Source: Acidimicrobiales bacterium
GTDB lineage: Bacteria > Actinomycetota > Acidimicrobiia > Acidimicrobiales > Acidimicrobilacustridaceae
Assembly: GCA_018401565.1 (NCBI GenBank)
Contig: JAGYKS010000028.1
Coordinates: 124,001 to 188,000 of the forward strand
DNA: 64,000 nt
Reading direction: 5' to 3'
Each line of letters begins with the position of its first letter. The first letter of the stretch is position 1. Shown one piece after another: positions 58,150 to 64,000 of the stretch. Both the position numbers and the translations under genes were made by a program. The notes under the pieces were generated by a model. That model made no database searches, had not been told where the DNA came from, and worked only from the letters and a program-made list of their open reading frames with translations.

Positions 58150-58748
58150 CTATCCGTCAAGATCCCGATGCAGCGCAATCCCGGCGGCCTCGGCTGCCCG
58201 CCGGTACCAGATTGCAAGCGACGTCACCGTCTCGTGGGCATTGAGGCCACTCGGGTTTGGCAGCACCCACAGCCCTGAGGCCTCAAACGGCTCATCCTGG
58301 GGCCGATCACCGTTCCACGTCGCCCAAAGGCCTGACGAAAGGCGGTCACTCCCAGCACCGCCACCACCGCCGGCTCATGCTGACGCACCAGGGCACGCAA
58401 ACGTTCGCCGCCTGCGGCAAGTTCGTCGGCGGTGAGCTCATCGGCTCGGGCAGTGGCCACGTCGACAATGTTGGTGATTCCCACCCCGGCGTCCACCAAC
58501 GCCGCTCGCTGTTCGTCGGTGAGCCCGTCGGAGGCATCCACTTGCCCGGCGGTGATGCCAGCCAGATACATCGCCGGCCAGAATCGATTGCCCGGACGGG
58601 CGAAATGGGTGTTCACGGCGGCAGTCCACAGCCCGGGATTGATACCCACGAACAGCAGCTGCACGTCAGGGCCGATCATGTCGTCAACCGTCGCACCCCG
58701 GTAGACCTGCAATTCAGCCTGAGAGAATCGACGGGTGCCCACCGCCAC
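58150..58748 (-). CDS. Mismatch-specific uracil/thymine-DNA glycosylase (MUG family)
   Basis: This DNA repair glycosylase has about 199 residues after a correction near 58,315. It contains LLFVGINPGLWTAAVNTHFA (active-site GINPG with Asn), PGNRFWPAMYLAGI, GITNIVDVATARADELTAD and, in the corrected frame, LWVLPNPSGLNAHETVTSLA, the substrate-recognition loop. It removes U or T mispaired with G. The start is GTG at 58748, with a second GTG two codons on. It is divergent from the sulfatase, 74 bp away. Confidence 0.87.
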
Positions 58749-58822
58749 GAGTGTAGGAAGTCGGTGTCAGCCCGGTCACCACCACACAGCCGCAGGGCCC
58801 CACCTGCCGGTAACATCCGGCC

Positions 58823-60347
58823 GTGGCCGCTGCTCCAAACATCTTGTTCATCACTGTCGACCAGATGCGCGGCGACTGTCTGTCGGTGCTCGGCCATGGA
58901 GTGGTGCACACACCCAACCTCGATCGCCTGGCGGCCAATGGCGTCGTGCTGGCCCGCCACTACAGCCAGGCAGCACCCTGTGGACCGGGACGGGCATGCC
59001 TGTACACAGGCACGTATCAGATGAACAACCGGGTGGTGTTCAACGGCACGCCGCTTGACGACCGGCTCGGACAACGTGGCCCGCATCGCCCGACGGGCCG
59101 GCTACACGCCCACCCTGTTCGGGTACACCGACCAGGCCGCCGACCCCCGCACCATCAACGACCCCGACGACCCGCGCCTGGGTACCTACGAGGGTGTCCT
59201 TCCTGGCTTCGACGTCGCCCTCGACCTCACCGGGAAACGTCTGGCCTGGAACCGCTGGGTGGACCGTCACGGCCATCCCACGTTCGATGACCCTGACCAC
59301 ATGCTGGCCACCGAACCAGACCGCCCCGCTGAGCTTGGTATCTCCTCGTTTCTCACCGGAGAGTTTCTCGACTGGGCAGCGAAACAGGACCAACCGTGGT
59401 TTGCCCACCTCAGTCATCTCCGCCCCCATCCTCCCTATGCCGCTGCCGGCCGCTGGGCCCACGCCTACCACCCCGACGATGTGGACCTACCCGTTGCTGC
59501 GAGCGAGCAACGCCATCCCATGCACGACCTGATGCTGGGCATGCCCGGGTTGGCCGCACCCGCCGACGAGGCCGACATGCGCCATCTCCGGGCGCAGTAC
59601 TACGGGATGATCGGTGATGTGGATGAACAGGTCGGCCGCACCGTCGACGGTCTGGCGGCACTGGGCATGGCCGACAACACCGTGATCGTGCTCACTGCCG
59701 ACCATGGCGACCAGCTCGGCGACCACGGACTGATCGGAAAGATGGGCTGGTTCGCAGAGTCCTATCGCATCCCGGCAATGGTGTGTGACCCGCGCCGGCC
59801 AGCCGGTCACGGCACCGTGCTGGACATTCCCACCGAGAACGTGGACCTGCTGCCCACCCTGTGCGACCTCATGGGAGTCGACACCCCCGCCCAGTGCGAC
59901 GGCGTCAGTCTGGACTGCTGGCTCGACGGCACGACCACACCCGGCGCCATCGAGGCGGCCCACTCCTGGCGCACTGCAGTCTCGTGGGAGTTCGACTGGC
60001 GAGCCCTGCTGTTGATGGGAGGTCATATCCCCGCCCCCAACGACCGCTCGCTGGAATCGATGAACCTGGCCGTGCGGCTCAGCCCCACCACCGCCTACGT
60101 CCAGTTCGGGGATGGTTCGTGGGTGTGCCTGGACGTCACTGCCGACACCACCTGGCGCACCGACGTTGCCGACCCTGCCCGGATACTTGAAGCCGCACAG
60201 GACATGCTCACCTGGCGCAGTCGGAACCTTGACCGCACCATGACCGGCACGCTGCTTGAAGGGTCACTGCTCGGGCGCCGACCCCCCGACCCACATGACG
60301 ACCAGAACGGCGCCCAGCAGTTGGGCGTCACACGGGCCACACCCTGA
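58823..60347 (+). CDS. Formylglycine sulfatase / phosphonate monoester hydrolase family
   Basis: This alkaline-phosphatase-superfamily hydrolase has about 508 residues after a correction near 59,058. It contains NILFITVDQMRGDCLSVLG (metal Asp), C-x-P-x-R as APCGPGRACLYTG with Cys53 for formylglycine, FAHLSHLRPHPPY, and VIVLTADHGDQLGDHGLIGK. The CGPGR form and length are like phosphonate monoester hydrolases and choline-sulfatase relatives more than the 8,687 sulfatase. There is no signal peptide. No operator precedes it, so it is probably not part of the sterol regulon. Confidence 0.83.
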
Positions 60348-60357
60348 TACCCGCTGG

Positions 60358-60429
60358 CAGGCCGGCACCAGCGGTCAGGCCGGTACCAACGGTCAGGCCA
60401 GTACCAACGGTCAGGCCGGCACCAACGCT
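60358..60429. repeat. 18-bp tandem repeat, four units
   Basis: Four units of CAGGCCGGTACCAACGGT lie between the convergent sulfatase and SurE-like genes and end at the stop codon of the latter. Confidence 0.9.
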
Positions 60430-61270
60430 CAGCCCGGTATGATCGACTCGATGTCGGCGGGGACCACGGTCCTGGATGGGAATCCGGCCATGATGGCCAG
60501 CACATCGTCGGCGGGAGGGGGTCCCGACGGGTCACATGCCGACTCGAAGATGTTTGCGCCTTCAGGGATCTCGGTGGCCAGCTCAACGTCAACCACCTCG
60601 CCCATGTCCCCAACGTCGCAGGCCGGGATGTTGAAGCTGACCACCTCAACAGGCATGGTGCGGTCCACCAGGGCCTGGCGGTTCTCCTCGATCCACATCA
60701 CCACAAGGTTGGCGCCAACGGCGAACTGGTCGGTGTCAAAGACCAGACCCCCGCTCACGGCCACAGCCGGAATGCCGTCACGCACTGCGGTGCGGGCCAC
60801 ACCCACCGTTCCCGACAATCCCGCCACCGGACCCACGTTCTGCCCCTCGTTGATACCCGACACCACCAGGTCCGGGTCGAGATCGAGCTCATCGAGGGCA
60901 ACCCGCACAGCGTCGGCGGGGAAGCCATCCACAGCTACCGCCTCAACACCACTGGCGGTCGTGCTGGCAGCGGACGTGACGCCACCGGGTGTCGTCCTGT
61001 CAGAGGTCCCGCTCTGGTTGGTTGCCGGGGCAACCACCGTCAGTTCAACGTTCGGGATGGTGGCGAGTGCCTCGACCAGCAGGTCCAGACCCTCACTGTC
61101 GACCCCGTCGTCGTTGGATACCAGGATGGTCAATGTTTCCTGCTGGGCCACGGTGGTCGACGTGGACTCCTCCGGCGCCGCCGTTTCGCCACCGTCGTCG
61201 CTCGAGCACGCCGCGCCGGTGAGCGCCAACACGCTGATTGTCGCCGCCGCCAGCCGCGCCTACAGGTCAT
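60429..61270 (-). CDS. Exported SurE-like nucleotidase lipoprotein
   Basis: This protein of about 280 residues has the SurE signatures LTILVSNDDGVDSEGLDLLV, VVAPATNQSGTSDRTTPG and DLVVSGINEGQNVGPVAGLS (metal-binding Asp-Asp and Asn). It is preceded by a lipobox LALTGAACSS and a Ser/Thr/Glu-rich linker. SurE is normally a cytosolic 5'/3'-nucleotidase, so lipid-anchored export is unusual. A frame slip near 61,256 would join MTCRR to LAAATISVLALTGAACSS, a complete signal peptide, so I extend the gene to ATG 61270. Confidence 0.8.
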
Positions 61271-61372
61271 TGAAAACATGGTCCCCAATACCGCCGTTGC
61301 GCCCCTCTCGTTGGGCTGCATAGAACCTAGCCTCGGCGACACCACCGTTGCTTGGCGATCTATGGTTATGAC

Positions 61373-62702
61373 ATGAGTAATGACGATATTATGTCCGGGT
61401 ATTGGCCAAGCCACTGGCCCGCCGAGGACGGTGGGCCCAACCGTCGCCAGACGCCCGGCCCGACCTGGCAAGGAACGCTCGCTGCCCCGGGTGGGACCAC
61501 CACCCCGCAGGTCACCGCCCGGCACAACATCGGCACCAACATGGTGGTCCTCGGTGATCACGGTGAGGTCTTCGTGCAGGGCAGTTCGCTGGGCGGACCC
61601 GACAGCACGGCATGGGTTGAACGCATTGACCCCATCACGCTTGAACCGATGATGCGCTCCGATGATCTCGTGGGCGGACAGTTCTGGCCCGGTGGGATCG
61701 CCGTGCACGCGAAAAAACAAGGCCTCCGCCCTCTACGTCACCCATGGACAGTGGTGCCACCGCCTGAACCGGGCCACGCTGGCCGTTGAGGCCGCAGGCC
61801 AGCTCCCCCGCACCCGGCCCTACAACTCGCTGCTGGTCCTGCCCGACGGGCATCTGGTGATGAAGGACTTCTGCGGCGGGAACGGCGTTCATGCCATCAC
61901 CGACAACGACCGGGGTTCGGAGCTGGTGGTCCTTGAGCCCGATGGCCTCAGCATTGTCGCCACCTGCGAATTGCCCGAAGGTTCCATCGCCCGGTTGTCG
62001 GCCATGGTCGATGACGACGGGACCACCACGGTGGTGGTGGTGGGTGACACCAGTGTGTTTGAGGTCCGTTGGCTGCCATCCACCTTGAGCCTCGAGCTGC
62101 AGGACACGTCGCACCGCTATCGCACCGTGACCGGCCAGACCTTCGGGTGGGATGCGGTGGTGGCTGACGGCTCAGCATGGCTGCTCGACAACGGCGAAGG
62201 CACCAACAGCTTCGGTCCCTCCTTCGCTGGCAAGACCTCCAGCACCGCCCCCCTGCACCTCATTCGGGTGCCACTTGGTATCGGTGCCACAGCGCCCGTC
62301 ATGGCCGAGGTATGCGGACTGCCGGGAGGCATCGTGGCCAATCCGCCCGTGGTCGACACCACACGACAAATGGTCATCGCCTACGACAGCGGCCATGGCG
62401 TCATGGCCGGATTTGGCTACACCGACGACGCCACCAAACCTCCCACCCTGGTGTGGCGTCATGACCAGCATCATGCCGGCCACATGATCCTCGACGAATC
62501 CGCAGGTGTCGTGATGACCTACGACTACGACCACGACCGAGGCATGGACCAGGCCGTCGGCATCGCCGTTGTCGATGGCCAGGAACTGTGGCGCACCGAC
62601 ACCCTGAGCCCACTGCAGTCAGTGATATTCCCGGCCCCAGGATGGAACGACGACGTGTACATCACGTCATTTTCAACGCTTAGCCGTGTGACCCTGCGCT
62701 GA
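61373..62702 (+). CDS. Unrecognised protein, possibly a beta-propeller
   Basis: I do not recognise this protein, which has about 443 residues after a correction near 61,715 (GIAVHA... continues as ALYVTHGQWCHRLNR). Repeated strands such as NMVVLGDHGEVFVQGSSLGG, NSLLVLPDGHLVMKDFCGG, VVVVGDTSVFEVRWLPS, GWDAVVADGSAWLLDNGEG and VIAYDSGHGVMAGFGY suggest a WD/PQQ-like beta-propeller. No signal peptide is seen. The ATG at 61373 lacks a clear ribosome-binding site. It is divergent from the SurE-like gene. Confidence 0.6.
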
Positions 62703-62791
62703 TTCCGCTACCCCGACCGCCACGACAATGTGGCCTGCACGTCGACCGTCGCTCAGGCCTGGGCCCGGCACCAGAGCACGCAGCCCCGGGA

Positions 62792-63495
62792 TCAGTCGTC
62801 GTCGTCCTCGTCGTCCTCGTCGTCCTCGTCGTCGTCCTCGTCGTCCTCGTCGGCGTCAACCCGGTCGCCTAAGCCGCCGTTGCCATCGGCGGGTGCCGGG
62901 GGCAGGGGCAGAAGGGGGTGCGGGGGTGCAGGGGTGCAGGGGGTGCAACTGCTATGGCCTGAGCGAACGGGACCACCGGGATGGCAGGCGCACCGGCAGC
63001 AGCGGCGATTTCCGACGGTGCCGACCCGGTCACCGGCATTGCAACGACCGGAGGCACCGTGGTGTCGGCGGGATCGGGGAGCGGTGTCATCGTGGTCACC
63101 GTCTGGGCCTTGGGTGCATACTCACACCCCAACTCCAGCACCTCAGCGGGATAACCGGTCAAGGCCCCGGCGCATGCGGCGTCAAGTTCTGACCACTGGC
63201 CATCAACTGACGCCAGGATCAACGACCGGCGATCCGACGAACCTTCATCATCGCCGATCCATGCCCACGCATACCCGTCAACGCAGCCGTAGCGCTCAAC
63301 GGTGGTGGACATGCCCCCCACCGCTCCAGCGATTGCTCCCTCGGTGCAAGCGGCCGATCCGTCAACCGACGCAGGCAACTCGTTGTTGCCCACACCGACC
63401 TGATCACCGTCTGAGGTGCAGGCAACGGCGAACAGACTGGCCCCTGCCATGAGGGCTCCCACCACCAACCAACGACGTGTGCGACCTGCCAACAT
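62792..63495 (-). CDS. Lipoprotein with acidic Asp/Glu tail
   Basis: A protein of about 234 residues that I cannot assign to a functional family. It starts MLAGRTRRWLVVGALMAGAS and continues into LFAVACTSDGD, a typical lipobox. A Cys-containing globular part follows (SAACTEGAIAGAVGG, RYGCVDGYAWAWIGDDEG, SELDAACAGALTGYPAEVLE), then a Pro/Ala-rich linker. Near 62,910-62,930 the frame slips; in the corrected frame the protein ends ADGNGGLGDRVDADEDDEDD followed by more Asp/Glu to a TGA at 62,792. The tail may bind cations. Confidence 0.65.
62794..62855. repeat. TCGTCC/TCG trinucleotide-type repeat
   Basis: A run of TCG and TCC triplets encodes, on the minus strand, the Asp/Glu-only tail of the lipoprotein gene. 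Confidence 0.9.
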
Positions 63496-63642
63496 GACTT
63501 CACCCCGAATTCGGAAACTGGAACATTTACAGCGTACCCCCAGGCGGGCACCAGTGCCGATTTGGCACCTGCGGACACCAGATCGTTGCCATCGGGCCGC
63601 AACCTCTTTGCCGCCGGGCAACAACAGGGGCGAACCAACTCG

Positions 63643-64000
63643 TCACACCCGGGTCCCACCACCGGCACCGAGGGTCACGAAGTCCACGCCCGAGGCCCGC
63701 AGGTCCGTCACCGCTGCCGCCACGCCAGCAGCGGTGCCCGAGCCCGGCTGGTTCATGTGGGCAATCACGATGCCACCCGCCGGTGCTGCCATCAGTTGAG
63801 CGCGCACCTGATCTGACGATGCGGTGGCCCCAAAGTCGCCATTGGTGGTGAACCCCACTGGCTGTTCACCCAGGGCGACGGCAACCTTTGTGGCCACCTC
63901 GTCGTAGTGGGCAGTCCCTGACCGGAACCAGCGGGGAGGCGACCCAGTGATGGACGTGAGTGCCTCATGGTTTTCCCACACCTCGTCCACCGCTTCGGCA
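63643..64000 (-). CDS. Polysaccharide deacetylase-like protein, partial
   Basis: This is the C-terminal ~118 residues of a NodB-fold deacetylase; the gene extends past the right edge. SPPRWFRSGTAHYDEVATKV corresponds to the family motif FRPPxGxY, GGIVIAHMNQPG to the His-containing motif near the C-terminus, and DLRASGVDFVTLGAG to the final strand. The FRSGTAHYDE form departs from FRPP, so activity could be altered. Such enzymes remove acetyl groups from cell-wall or extracellular glycans. Whether a signal peptide exists cannot be seen. Confidence 0.68.
   Translation of the reverse strand, partial: AEAVDEVWENHEALTSITGSPPRWFRSGTAHYDEVATKVAVALGEQPVGFTTNGDFGATASSDQVRAQLMAAPAGGIVIAHMNQPGSGTAAGVAAAVTDLRASGVDFVTLGAGGGTRV

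Overview
The window is high-GC DNA (about 65-70% G+C by eye) from an actinobacterium. Luciferase-like, F420-type oxidoreductases, mycobacterial-style FadE/FadD/FadA proteins, Tat signals and divergent operon packing suggest an Acidimicrobiia-like lineage. That placement is inference, because no rRNA or marker gene is present. More than half of the genes contain one or more frameshifts. Several can be repaired by restoring one or two bases in a homopolymer or short repeat while all family motifs survive, so I treat them as consensus indels and annotate through them.

Positions 1-52,716 form one large sterol (steroid) catabolic region. The strongest evidence is an igr-type operon at 46.4-52.7 kb: a ChsE2-like and a ChsE1-like acyl-CoA dehydrogenase, a MaoC-DUF35 fusion (ChsH2), a MaoC protein (ChsH1), the Ltp2 aldolase and a CYP125/CYP142 P450. 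In mycobacteria this set removes the last three carbons of the cholesterol side chain. Around it lie relatives of FadD19 (side-chain CoA ligase), FadD3 (HIP-CoA ligase), FadA6 (ring C/D thiolase) and IpdF, plus three more large/small acyl-CoA dehydrogenase pairs and a second Ltp-DUF35 pair. There are also six luciferase-like oxidoreductases, three related amidohydrolases, an old-yellow-enzyme-type enoate reductase, a CaiB/BaiF CoA-transferase and a sulfatase.

The most interesting signal is regulatory. A 17-bp palindrome, TCTGAC-N5-GTCAGA (often TCTGACGCnnCGTCAGA), occurs 11 times between 578 and 46,350. It lies in nearly every divergent intergenic space or operon start of the sterol region, and none was seen after 46.4 kb. 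It differs from the operators of the mycobacterial repressors KstR and KstR2, so it appears to define a sterol regulon with a different operator. The only transcription factor in the window is a TetR-family protein at 30.7 kb.

A roughly 750-bp AT-rich, gene-poor island (26.6-27.35 kb) interrupts the region. It begins where an acyl-CoA ligase loses its C-terminus and ends at one of the operators. Short tandem repeats (8-21 bp units) mark many gene ends throughout the window, and several encode repeated residues at protein termini.

From 52.8 kb onward the content is unrelated housekeeping or cell-envelope material: a DUF4234 membrane protein, UppP, a Tat-exported PhoD-like phosphatase with S-layer homology repeats, an exported multicopper oxidase, a mismatch-specific DNA glycosylase, a formylglycine sulfatase/phosphonate hydrolase, an exported SurE-like lipoprotein, an unrecognised repeat protein, an Asp-rich lipoprotein and the end of a polysaccharide deacetylase.
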